Source of the DNA: Yersinia frederiksenii ATCC 33641
GTDB taxonomy: Bacteria > Pseudomonadota > Gammaproteobacteria > Enterobacterales > Enterobacteriaceae
Length of the DNA stretch: 64,000 nt
Assembly (NCBI RefSeq): GCF_000754805.1
Contig: NZ_KN150731.1
Span: 1,837,559-1,901,558 of the forward strand
Direction: 5' to 3'
Part shown: positions 55,418-63,096 of the stretch, one piece after another
How the letters are laid out: every line of letters starts with the position of its first letter
Numbering within the stretch: position 1 is the stretch's first letter
Made by a program: the position numbers and the translations under genes
Notes under the pieces: generated by a model
What the model saw: only the letters and a program-made list of their open reading frames with translations
Told to the model about the DNA's origin: nothing
Database searches by the model: none

Positions 55418-56140
55418 TCAGGGTTTGATAGCCTGACTCAGTTTATTCACTGCGCCGTAATCATTAACAAATTCAATATCAACTGTGGATACCGAACTAT
55501 TATCTGGTAATGCAAATGTCATTGAATCATTAGGACTTATCATTTGTCCTTCAATTCGTGATGGCTTACCACCAATATTCACCCCTACGGTTACCAGCGA
55601 AATATGAAAAGGTGTAGAGTTAGTGGCTTTAAGTCCACCAGAGACTTTCGTCCAGACTAATGATTTTGCGGCATCATTAGGATTTCCTATCAACCCTTGG
55701 GGACGGAAAAATAATTTAATACGTGACCGATAAGCCATCTGTAAATAGTTTTGCTTACTGTTAGTATCAGCTTTAGCCGGTATTTCTAATACGTTAAGCC
55801 AAAAAACAGATTCTCTATCTTTTGGTAATGTCGTGCCAGTATAGCTAATACGTAATGTCTGACTTTTATTTGGCTCAACCCGGTTAATTGGCGGAGTAAG
55901 AACAAAAGGAACTTTTAATGTTTCTGGGCGAGCATTCACATCACCATTATCAATCCAGCTTTGTAATACTACAGGGCCACTGCCCATGTTAGTGACTTTT
56001 ACCGTCACTTCCTTTTGGTTCTCAGGATATATAACCCGGGTTCCGCTGATCACTACACTAGCCTGAACAGAGTATCCAGTGAGTAATATTAAAAATAAGC
56101 CTGAAAATAGTGTAAAGGCCTTTCGATGAATGATGCTCAT
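55418..56140 (-). CDS. Periplasmic fimbrial chaperone (FimC family)
   Basis: 240-residue PapD-family chaperone. The signal peptide ends near SVQA; the first domain has VVISGTRVIYPENQKEVTVKVTN and PFVLTPPINRVEPNKSQTLRISY, followed by the FWLNVLEIP motif typical of FGS/FGL chaperones and a second Ig domain. The loop is of the short FGS type. ATG 56140 has GAGG 6 bp upstream, better than 56182. Confidence 0.92.
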   Translation of the reverse strand: MSIIHRKAFTLFSGLFLILLTGYSVQASVVISGTRVIYPENQKEVTVKVTNMGSGPVVLQSWIDNGDVNARPETLKVPFVLTPPINRVEPNKSQTLRISYTGTTLPKDRESVFWLNVLEIPAKADTNSKQNYLQMAYRSRIKLFFRPQGLIGNPNDAAKSLVWTKVSGGLKATNSTPFHISLVTVGVNIGGKPSRIEGQMISPNDSMTFALPDNSSVSTVDIEFVNDYGAVNKLSQAIKP

Positions 56141-56249
56141 GGCAACCTCATAAGAGAGTAAAGAAGATATAGCTATCCTCATATTTTAGTTCTTGCCGTC
56201 AAAAAGGGCAGAGTTCTGCCCTTAATATTCTAGGTTTATTTGTTAATGC

Positions 56250-56792
56250 TTATTTGTACTGAATAGAGTAAACCACGTTACTGATAACAGTACCCGGAGT
56301 AGTTGCACTGTTAGCATAATATTGAACCGCATACGGCAGTGTTGCAGAGCCTGAGCTTGCATCAATATAGGTTGTGCTGGTTGCCTGGCTGCTGTTGCCA
56401 GCTTTAATTGAGGCCATTGCGTTAGATGCATCCAGTAATTCAAGGCTAACACCACTCGCAGTACCACTCATGTTTTTCAAGTGGCCGGTCACCACATCCA
56501 CACTTGAACCCGCTTCAAAGAAAGCAGACACAGTCTTCAGCGTGCCATTACAGTTGCTCAGCGCCATATTAAAACCGGTGCTACCTGCAACCTGATTCGC
56601 CGCAGTCAGTTGGCTGGTGCTTACTGTTGGTAATATGACAGTCGCGTCTGCGCCCTGACCATCTACAGAGATATCACAGGTAGATGCTGTTAGTTCACCA
56701 CTAAAATTAATGGTACCGGTAGAGGCTGCTTGAGCGAAATTAACAGAACCGAATACGGTTGCCAGAGCGACGATGATCGCTAACTTTTTCAT
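56250..56792 (-). CDS. Major type 1-like fimbrial subunit (FimA family)
   Basis: 180-residue pilin with signal peptide (ending FAQAA). Features are STGTINFSGELTASTCDISVDGQG with the first Cys of the pilin disulfide, the second Cys in NCNGTLKTVSAFF, and a C-terminal Tyr-containing donor strand (VISNVVYSIQYK). First gene of the four-gene - strand operon (subunit, chaperone, usher, tip). ATG 56792 follows AGGAGT. The 110-bp gap to the chaperone gene has no clear terminator. Confidence 0.93.
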   Translation of the reverse strand: MKKLAIIVALATVFGSVNFAQAASTGTINFSGELTASTCDISVDGQGADATVILPTVSTSQLTAANQVAGSTGFNMALSNCNGTLKTVSAFFEAGSSVDVVTGHLKNMSGTASGVSLELLDASNAMASIKAGNSSQATSTTYIDASSGSATLPYAVQYYANSATTPGTVISNVVYSIQYK

Positions 56793-57364
56793 ATATACTC
56801 CTAACGTTTTAATTGAGTTATTTAAATATAAACTCAAATGGTGGTTTAATATTCACATGATGTGAGTGGTTTTCATAAAAATATAAAATAAAACCATTTA
56901 GTAGAATGGTAATATCATTATATTATTTATGGTTAATTTAATGCATCAATGTATTAATCATTTCCATTAATTTATCGACAGGTTGGCCTGATATATATTA
57001 ATGATGAGTAAGAATACAATTTGAAATCAGAAATGCTACTTCCCTGAAGGCTGAGAACGTGTTTTTTAAATGTATCTCACTTTAATTTCTGCCTTATGAT
57101 GAAAAAAATCATAAGTGTGCTTGCTAAATTGTTTGAGAATCATATGAGATGTTTCTTGGCTTGGGAAGTGACCATTTCTGTTGTGAATGATGCTTTTTTT
57201 AAACTTAGATTTGAATTTTCATTGAATAACAATGCGATGCTAGCATGTATGGATTAGTGCAACATAATAAAAAATATTAAAAACTGTTTTATTTTTTATT
57301 ACAGATTTTTGTGTTCGGAACTAAGATTTTGCGTGTAAGAAGTTTCATTTATTTTTAGGGAATT
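56793..57364. other. Promoter region of the FimA-type operon; no gene
   Basis: About 570 bp, AT-rich, between the divergent fimbrial operon and the LysR region. I see no gene, no recombinase gene and no inverted repeats of the type that flank fim-type phase switches. Upstream sites of the fimbrial promoter must lie here. Confidence 0.5.
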
Positions 57365-57531
57365 ATGGAATTATTTAGTGAGTATATTGATAATACCTCT
57401 CTAGCAAAAAAAAACAGAATATTACTCAGGTTTTGATTAACGAAGATACAGAATCAGCAAAAGAGCACAACGGCCTTCGTCTGACAAAGGTGCTATCACT
57501 TTCGATAGTTGGATTATACTTAACTATCTAG
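57365..57531 (+). pseudogene. Small gene broken by, or slipping at, an A9 run
   Basis: An AGGGA ribosome site (57357) precedes ATG 57365, which starts MELFSEYIDNTSLAK. At a run of nine As (57406-57414) the reading frame changes; in the original frame it stops at 57434-57436, but a -1 shift continues for about 40 codons (KKQNITQVLINEDTES...) to TAG at 57529-57531, ending in a hydrophobic stretch. The total would be about 55 residues. This is either a homopolymer frameshift (mutation or sequencing error) or a programmed slip. No family recognised. Confidence 0.4.
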
Positions 57532-57560
57532 TCTTAAAAAATGATGTGAGTCAGTATGCT

Positions 57561-58478
57561 ATGAATCGATTACCGAAATTAAGCCAATTGGAGGCGTTTC
57601 AGGCAGTAATAAACCATGGAAGTTTTCGTGCGGCGGCAGAGGCGTTAAATCAAACTCAGCCGGCACTGACCCGATCAATAAGAGAACTGGAAACAACATT
57701 GGGTGTTCCTCTATTGGTGAGAGGGGCTAAAGGGGTTGTTCTTACCGAGATGGGGAGAGTCTTCAGACCCAGAATGCAATTGATCCTGAATGAGATACAG
57801 CGGGCCACCGATGAAATAGAACAGATTCACTTATCTTCAAGCGGGACTGTCACACTCGGGTGTTCCTATTTACTTTCCTTCTCTATTCTCCCTGATGTAA
57901 TAACAAAATTTCAGAACAAGTATCCACAAGTCAACATCATCATGACCGAAGGACAATTGTCAGAGTTGTTGCCTGACTTGCGTATTGGTCAGATGGATTT
58001 TTTTATTGGTATCGTTAACCCACATATATCACTTGGTAGTTTTATTGAGAAACCACTCATGACGTCGGAATTTTGTGTCGTCGCAGCTAAAGATCACCCA
58101 CTTGCAATGTGTACTTCATTAGCAGAGTTGAAGGAAGCCAAGTGGTATCTACCAAAGGCTAGTGCAGGATATTACAGTGATATGAATAAATTTGTCTTTC
58201 CTAATGGTCGGGGCCAGTCAAGTTCTCTAATGATTGGTGACTCAACAATATTGGGTGAACGACTTATTCTTAATGAAGGGTACTTAACTATCGCGCCAAA
58301 AGAATTACTAAATGTTCCCTATCTTAAAGACCGGTTGTGTTCTATTCCGATTAAAGAGTCATTTCCTCAGGGGCATTATAGTTTTATTCACAACCAGCAT
58401 GTGTCACTAACCCCAATGGCACAACGTTTAGTCAATGAAATTTTTCTGGCATTCGGAGAAACAGTAAATTTGCAATAA
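57561..58478 (+). CDS. LysR-family regulator, TdcA-like
   Basis: 305-residue LysR-type regulator. The winged helix-turn-helix is at about residues 6-65 (LSQLEAFQAVINHGSFRAAAEALNQTQPALTRSIRELE), followed by a periplasmic-binding-like effector domain. Similarity to TdcA is suggested by VTLGCSYLLSFSILPDVITKFQNKYPQV and SEFCVVAAKDHPLA. ATG 57561 is taken; GTG 57546 adds five residues. Its targets are unknown: it faces away from the fimbrial operon and lies ahead of the ars genes without sharing their strand logic. Confidence 0.88.
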   Translation: MNRLPKLSQLEAFQAVINHGSFRAAAEALNQTQPALTRSIRELETTLGVPLLVRGAKGVVLTEMGRVFRPRMQLILNEIQRATDEIEQIHLSSSGTVTLGCSYLLSFSILPDVITKFQNKYPQVNIIMTEGQLSELLPDLRIGQMDFFIGIVNPHISLGSFIEKPLMTSEFCVVAAKDHPLAMCTSLAELKEAKWYLPKASAGYYSDMNKFVFPNGRGQSSSLMIGDSTILGERLILNEGYLTIAPKELLNVPYLKDRLCSIPIKESFPQGHYSFIHNQHVSLTPMAQRLVNEIFLAFGETVNLQ

Positions 58479-58870
58479 AAGGATGACGTAAAATGGCTCT
58501 GTCACATTAACAGAATAGTGTCAGTAAAATAGGTGCTGTCTGTTTTTTTACTCAGCCTGGTAGTGCTGATTTCCTCTTCTATTTTGTCGATATTGAGTGT
58601 GGCCCATGCTGCCGCTACTTTTATCGATAGTCATTACCTCAGATTCATCCTGGTACCGAATGGCCTCGCGGAAGAAAAGCAGAGCGGTTGGCGGTCAATA
58701 GTAAATCCATATTCTGGCTGTTGGGACTCATAGCCCGCCACGTTTTACCACCAATGACTAATTTGCGATGCTGAATTGTTCTACTTTCTCTCTGCCATTG
58801 GGAACTGATGATTTCAAAGCATACATATATGATATATCATATATGTAATGTAACTGTATCGAGGCAAAAG
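58479..58870. other. Gap before arsR, with operator region
   Basis: About 390 bp. A 66-codon frame at 58533-58733 begins with a hydrophobic stretch but has no recognised family or good ribosome site and is not called. The right end carries the ars operator palindrome. Confidence 0.45.
58822..58847. promoter_or_regulatory. Perfect 26-bp palindrome, probable ArsR operator
   Basis: The 26 bp are a perfect palindrome with arms TACATATATGATA. It lies 23 bp before the arsR ATG, where a dimeric ArsR repressor would bind and be released by arsenite. Alternating A/T composition makes chance symmetry somewhat easier, but full length symmetry is notable. Confidence 0.7.
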
Positions 58871-59191
58871 ATGCTACAACCTGTACAGCTTTTCAAAATC
58901 CTGTCAGATGAAACCCGGCTGGCTATCATCATGCTTCTCAAAGAGTCCGGGGAATTATGCGTCTGTGATATCTGCGGGGCTACCTCGGAGTCACAGCCTA
59001 AAGTATCACGCCATATGGCGATATTACGTGAGGCAGAGCTGGTTCTAGACCGTCGGGAAGGTAAATGGATTCACTACCGACTTTCTCCGCATATGCCTGC
59101 GTGGGCAGCTGAAGTAATTGCAACGACCTGGCAGTGCCTGCGGGAAGATGTTCGCGGATGGTTGACACAATCAGCGACCACGCCTTGTTAG
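58871..59191 (+). CDS. arsR: Arsenite-responsive repressor ArsR
   Basis: 106-residue ArsR/SmtB-family repressor. A winged helix-turn-helix (SQPKVSRHMAILREAELV) follows the metalloid-binding motif ELCVCDIC with Cys30, Cys32 and Cys35. Binding of arsenite to these Cys releases DNA. ATG 58871 follows GAGGCAA and matches the usual ArsR start; upstream in-frame codons overlap the operator. First gene of arsRBC. Confidence 0.95.
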   Translation: MLQPVQLFKILSDETRLAIIMLLKESGELCVCDICGATSESQPKVSRHMAILREAELVLDRREGKWIHYRLSPHMPAWAAEVIATTWQCLREDVRGWLTQSATTPC

Positions 59192-59237
59192 CTTACTCGT
59201 AAATATATATCTTTAATCATATGTTATGGAGTCTGAA

Positions 59238-60527
59238 ATGTTCCTGGCAGGAAGCATCTTTTTACTAACCCTGATTCTGGTCATCTGGCAGCCTAAAGGT
59301 CTTGGCATTGGCTGGAGCGCGAGTATTGGTGCCGTGTTGGCGCTGGTCTGTGGTGTAATTCACGTCAATGACATTCCGGTAGTCTGGAATATTGTCTGGA
59401 ACGCCACCGCGACGTTTATCGCCGTGATAATCATCAGCCTGTTGCTTGACGAGTCGGGCTTCTTTGAATGGGCTGCTCTGCATGTTTCTCGCTGGGGCAA
59501 TGGGCGCGGGCGTTTGCTTTTCACCTGGATTGTATTGCTGGGTGCGACTGTTGCAGCCTTGTTCGCCAACGATGGTGCGGCTCTCATCCTGACGCCGATA
59601 GTTATTGCCATGTTGCTCGCGCTGGGCTTTAGCAAAGGAACAACCCTGGCCTTTGTTATGGCAGCCGGGTTTATCGCAGATACAGCCAGTCTGCCGCTTA
59701 TCGTTTCAAACTTGGTGAATATTGTCTCTGCTGACTTCTTCGGGCTCGGTTTTACGGAATATGCTTCGATCATGATTCCGGTTGATATTGCTGCCATTAC
59801 AGCCACATTGGTCGTGTTGCACCTCTTTTTCCGCAAGGATATCCCCGCTACCTATGACATAGCACTGCTGAAATCACCCGGCAGTGCCATTAAAGATCCT
59901 GCCACGTTTAAAGCGGGCTGGATTGTCCTTGTGTTGCTGCTCGTTGGTTTCTTTGTGCTTGAGCCGTTGGGAATTCCCGTCAGTGCGATTGCTGCAACTG
60001 GTGCCGTTGCCCTGTTTGCCGTGGCGAAAAGAGGTCATTCCATAAATACCGGGAAAGTATTACGGGGGGCACCTTGGCAGATCGTTATCTTCTCGTTGGG
60101 GATGTACCTGGTGGTCTACGGCCTGCGCAATGCAGGGCTTACGGAGTATCTTTCCGGTGTGCTGAATGTTCTGGCAGATCACGGATTATGGGCGGCAACG
60201 TTTGGAACCGGCTTCCTGACGGCATTTCTGTCGTCAGTCATGAACAATATGCCCACAGTACTGATTGGCGCTTTGTCGATTGACGGAAGCACGGCTTCCG
60301 GGGTCATCAAAGAGGCGATGGTATATGCCAATGTCATTGGTTGCGATTTAGGACCTAAAATCACGCCGATTGGCAGTCTGGCGACACTACTGTGGCTACA
60401 TGTGCTTTCACAGAAAAATATGACTATCACCTGGGGATATTACTTCCGCACCGGCATTATCATGACCCTACCCGTGCTATTTGTCACTCTGGCCGCACTG
60501 GCGTTGCGGCTCTCTGTCACTTTGTAA
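59238..60527 (+). CDS. arsB: Arsenite efflux pump ArsB
   Basis: 429-residue inner-membrane arsenite/antimonite carrier with about 12 membrane helices, the same length as E. coli ArsB. Family features include [14 protein letters not shown] near the N terminus, [21 protein letters not shown] and [13 protein letters not shown]. No arsA ATPase gene is present, so it acts as a secondary pump driven by the proton motive force. ATG 59238 has GGAG at 7 bp. Confidence 0.96.
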   Translation: MFLAGSIFLLTLILVIWQPKGLGIGWSASIGAVLALVCGVIHVNDIPVVWNIVWNATATFIAVIIISLLLDESGFFEWAALHVSRWGNGRGRLLFTWIVLLGATVAALFANDGAALILTPIVIAMLLALGFSKGTTLAFVMAAGFIADTASLPLIVSNLVNIVSADFFGLGFTEYASIMIPVDIAAITATLVVLHLFFRKDIPATYDIALLKSPGSAIKDPATFKAGWIVLVLLLVGFFVLEPLGIPVSAIAATGAVALFAVAKRGHSINTGKVLRGAPWQIVIFSLGMYLVVYGLRNAGLTEYLSGVLNVLADHGLWAATFGTGFLTAFLSSVMNNMPTVLIGALSIDGSTASGVIKEAMVYANVIGCDLGPKITPIGSLATLLWLHVLSQKNMTITWGYYFRTGIIMTLPVLFVTLAALALRLSVTL

Positions 60528-60539
60528 TGAGATACCGAT

Positions 60540-60968
60540 ATGAGCAACATAACCATCTATCACAACCCGGCCTGCGGTACTTCACGTAACACGCTGGAGA
60601 TGATCCGCAACAGCGGCAACGAACCGACGATTATTTATTATCTCGATACCCCGCCGTCTCATGATGAATTGGTAAAACTTATTACAGATATGGGAATGAC
60701 AGCGCGTGCGTTGCTGCGTAAGAACGTTGAACCTTATGAGCAGCTTGGTCTTGCTGATGAGCAGTTTACTGATGAACAACTGATTGGATTTATGTTGCAG
60801 CATCCAATTTTGATCAATCGCCCAATCGTTGTCACCCCGCTCGGTACCCGGTTGTGTCGTCCTTCAGAGGTGGTGCTGGATATCCTTCCGGAGCTGCAGA
60901 AAGGGGTATTTACGAAAGAAGATGGTGAAAAAGTGACAGATGAAGCAGGGAGGCGGCTTAAACAATAG
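60540..60968 (+). CDS. arsC: Arsenate reductase ArsC (glutaredoxin-dependent)
   Basis: 142-residue ArsC, which reduces arsenate to arsenite using glutathione and glutaredoxin so that ArsB can export it. The catalytic motif YHNPACGTSRNT gives Cys12; the Arg residues of the arsenate pocket are kept (for example NRPIVVTPLGTRLCRP). 12 bp after arsB. A terminator follows. Confidence 0.96.
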   Translation: MSNITIYHNPACGTSRNTLEMIRNSGNEPTIIYYLDTPPSHDELVKLITDMGMTARALLRKNVEPYEQLGLADEQFTDEQLIGFMLQHPILINRPIVVTPLGTRLCRPSEVVLDILPELQKGVFTKEDGEKVTDEAGRRLKQ

Positions 60969-61060
60969 TTCAGAAAAAGAAGCTCTGTTTCAGAGGAAAC
61001 TAATCAGTGATGTGGATAAGACTATTGCTGAAAAGACAATTTAGAAATACCTAGAACCCC

Positions 61061-61089
61061 AAAAGAGTCCGCAATACATGGACTCTTTT
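61061..61089. terminator. Terminator after arsRBC
   Basis: 10-bp perfect arms AAAAGAGTCC and GGACTCTTTT around a 9-bp loop. It lies 92 bp after arsC. The flanking A and T tracts make it usable on both strands. Confidence 0.75.
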
Positions 61090-61092
61090 CGT

Positions 61093-61173
61093 CGGGTCTT
61101 GTTGATATCTATCCCAGATAACTGCTTGCTGTTCTGGCGTGTAGTCAATGCGCGTTCTTTGTTTGATGGCCAC
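61093..61173 (-). pseudogene. Relic of an IS30-type transposase N terminus
   Basis: On the - strand, from GTG 61173, 27 codons read VAIKQRTRIDYTPEQQAVIW and on to DRYQQDPT. This resembles the N terminus of IS30-family transposases of the RTRIYYTxxQKALMWDRW type. The similarity stops at the ars terminator. No rest of the element is found nearby, so it is a decayed fragment. The family match is from memory of the N-terminal pattern, not a search. Confidence 0.45.
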
Positions 61174-61276
61174 GTCATTCTTATTTTATTTTTTTCCTAA
61201 ACATTACCCCATTATCGTGCCAGTTCTAACAGTCTGAGTTTGGTTTTAATGCGTTTTTTAAATTTGATAATAATAG

Positions 61277-62221
61277 TTATAAATAATCACCGTTATTACT
61301 TGGCTTTTTATTGTCTATATTAGATGGGTCGACATGTGTCATTACATTTAAAACATGATGATTATCTAATACAGCATTTCTGGCTGTAACTGCAATGTCA
61401 TGTCCTTCCTTTACCGATAAATTACCATCAATTTCTAAATGAACATCAACAATAACCAAGTCACCCATTTTTCTTGTCTTCAGATCATGAATACCGTCAA
61501 CACCGGGCGTAGCCAATAACGTTGTTTTTATTTTTTCTTCAGTTTCAATGTCTACAGCCCTGTCCATTAAGTCGTGTAGTGAGTCGGACATAAATGAGTA
61601 ACCCATCTTGGTCACAATCAGACCAACGATCAGCGCGGCAACTGGATCAAGGAATTTAAAACCTAATAAGTTACCAATAATCCCAAGAGAAACAACCAAA
61701 GACGAAGCAGCATCAGAACGTGCATGCCAAGCATTGGCAACTAGCATGCTGGATTTAACACGGGTAGCAACAGCCAACATATAGCGAAAAAGAAGCTCTT
61801 TGAAAACCAGAGCAGCTAAGGCCACCCAAAGTGCAATGATATGCACTTGAGGGATCGCCTCGGGGTGTTGGATTTTATTTGCTGCCGACCACAGCATCCC
61901 GATACCGACAATGAGTAATATTGCCCCCAAAATTAATGATGCGCCATTTTCGTAACGGTGGTGACCGTAATGGTGGTCATCATCGGGATCTTTTTTACTT
62001 TTGTGATTTGCAATAAGTACAACAAAGTCTGCCACTAAATCAGATAAAGAATGAATACCATCGGCTATAAGCCCTTGAGACCCAGAGAATATTCCGGTAA
62101 TTACCTGCCCTAATGTCAGGAAGCAATTAACAAGTACACTTATCCAGGTGCTTTTTCGGGCTGCACGAAAACGTTCATGAGAATTATTATTAATATCATC
62201 GACAACTTTATTTTCTTGCAA
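61277..62221 (-). CDS. Cation diffusion facilitator (CDF) family metal transporter
   Basis: 314-residue inner-membrane metal/proton antiporter. Six membrane helices are expected; metal-site residues are visible in LIADGIHSLSDLVAD and NAWHARSDAASSLVV (DxxxD and HxxxD patterns). A His-rich loop DDDHHYGHHRYENG follows helix 2. The C-terminal cytoplasmic domain ends with VMTHVDPSN. The start is a TTG at 62221, supported by GGAG 7 bp before it; an in-frame codon at 62251 lacks a ribosome site. Likely Zn, Fe or Mn; not decidable. Confidence 0.88.
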   Translation of the reverse strand: MQENKVVDDINNNSHERFRAARKSTWISVLVNCFLTLGQVITGIFSGSQGLIADGIHSLSDLVADFVVLIANHKSKKDPDDDHHYGHHRYENGASLILGAILLIVGIGMLWSAANKIQHPEAIPQVHIIALWVALAALVFKELLFRYMLAVATRVKSSMLVANAWHARSDAASSLVVSLGIIGNLLGFKFLDPVAALIVGLIVTKMGYSFMSDSLHDLMDRAVDIETEEKIKTTLLATPGVDGIHDLKTRKMGDLVIVDVHLEIDGNLSVKEGHDIAVTARNAVLDNHHVLNVMTHVDPSNIDNKKPSNNGDYL

Positions 62222-62392
62222 TTTGACACTCCAGATAACAGCTGACCGCAAATACTAATCAGATGATTAATATTATGAATTACTGCAAATAATCCAGTTT
62301 TAGGACTGGGATTGCTGTCCAGCGGAGTCGCTAATCCTCTTAATCTTTATTTATTCTGTTATTTTAATCGTGAAATGTAAATACTGAATCAG

Positions 62393-62409
62393 CTTAAGTT
62401 TTTCTTAAG
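62393..62409 (+). promoter_or_regulatory. Perfect PmrA (BasR) box
   Basis: CTTAAG-N5-CTTAAG is an exact match to the PmrA consensus YTTAAK-N5-YTTAAK. A TACACT -10-like element at 62420-62425 places the box at about -39 to -23, the position seen at known PmrA promoters. It is 43 bp before the thermostable-hemolysin-family ATG. PmrA responds to Fe3+, Al3+ and cationic peptides through PmrB. Whether it binds here is inference. Confidence 0.65.
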
Positions 62410-62451
62410 CATCCATCATTACACTCCTTATTATCAGTACAAGGAGTGATT

Positions 62452-63096
62452 ATGAACATGAATATTCAGGCACCTTACCAGTTGTTATTTTCTCAGAATG
62501 AGCAAGAAGAAAACGAACTGCGTCAATATATTCAGCGGGAATATAGACGTGAGTTCAATGCCACTATACCTCATTTTCTACCACATTTATTAGGACTGCA
62601 TCGTGCTGATGGTGTCCTCGTGGGTGCCTGTGGCCTGAATAGTGGTGATTCAGGGTCACTCTATCTTGAGCGTTATTTGGACGCACCTATTGAGTCAGTT
62701 ATTGCAATGCAAACAGGGCATTCGGTTTTACGTAGTCGTTTGGTTGAAATAGGTAACTTTGCTTGTTCGGAATCAGGAAATGCGCGAATTATGTTTGCGG
62801 CTATTTGCCGGTTGTTATGTGAGAACCAGCTTGATTACGTGGTGTTTACCGGCACCCGAAAATTACGCAATATTTTTCACCGATTAAATTTAAACCCACT
62901 AGAGCTTGCTCCTGCTCTGGCAAATCGTCTCGGCGAAGATGCTTTGGCATGGGGAGAATACTACCAGAGCCAGCCTTGTGTGATGGTTAGCGATTTAAAT
63001 CAGGGCCGCCAAATTCTAAGTAAAACCAGCTTGTTACTTTCTTTGTTTGCGCCAATGCCCAGTATTTTTACATTTCAAATGAGAACACAACGATGA
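62452..63096 (+). CDS. Thermostable hemolysin family protein
   Basis: 214-residue member of the thermostable hemolysin (delta-VPH) family, whose fold is thought to be GNAT-like. Motifs visible are REYRREFNATIPHFLPHLLGL, LVGACGLNSGD, LYLERYLD and VEIGNFACSESGNARIMFAAI. There is no signal peptide. The true role may be acyl transfer rather than hemolysis, which fits its 4-bp overlap (ATGA) with an AMP-dependent acyl ligase gene. ATG 62452 has AAGGAG at 5 bp; ATG 62458 is possible. Confidence 0.85.
   Translation: MNMNIQAPYQLLFSQNEQEENELRQYIQREYRREFNATIPHFLPHLLGLHRADGVLVGACGLNSGDSGSLYLERYLDAPIESVIAMQTGHSVLRSRLVEIGNFACSESGNARIMFAAICRLLCENQLDYVVFTGTRKLRNIFHRLNLNPLELAPALANRLGEDALAWGEYYQSQPCVMVSDLNQGRQILSKTSLLLSLFAPMPSIFTFQMRTQR

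Noticed and set aside
56793-57364. Possible fim-type invertible phase switch before the FimA operon
   Set aside because: No matching inverted repeats at suitable distance and no tyrosine recombinase gene in the window.
58533-58733. 66-codon frame with a hydrophobic start before arsR
   Set aside because: Signal-like stretch but no recognisable mature domain, poor start context; kept only as a note in the gap entry.
62292-62308. Small inverted repeat (CCAGT...ACTGG) between the CDF and hemolysin-family genes
   Set aside because: Only 5-bp arms; expected often by chance.
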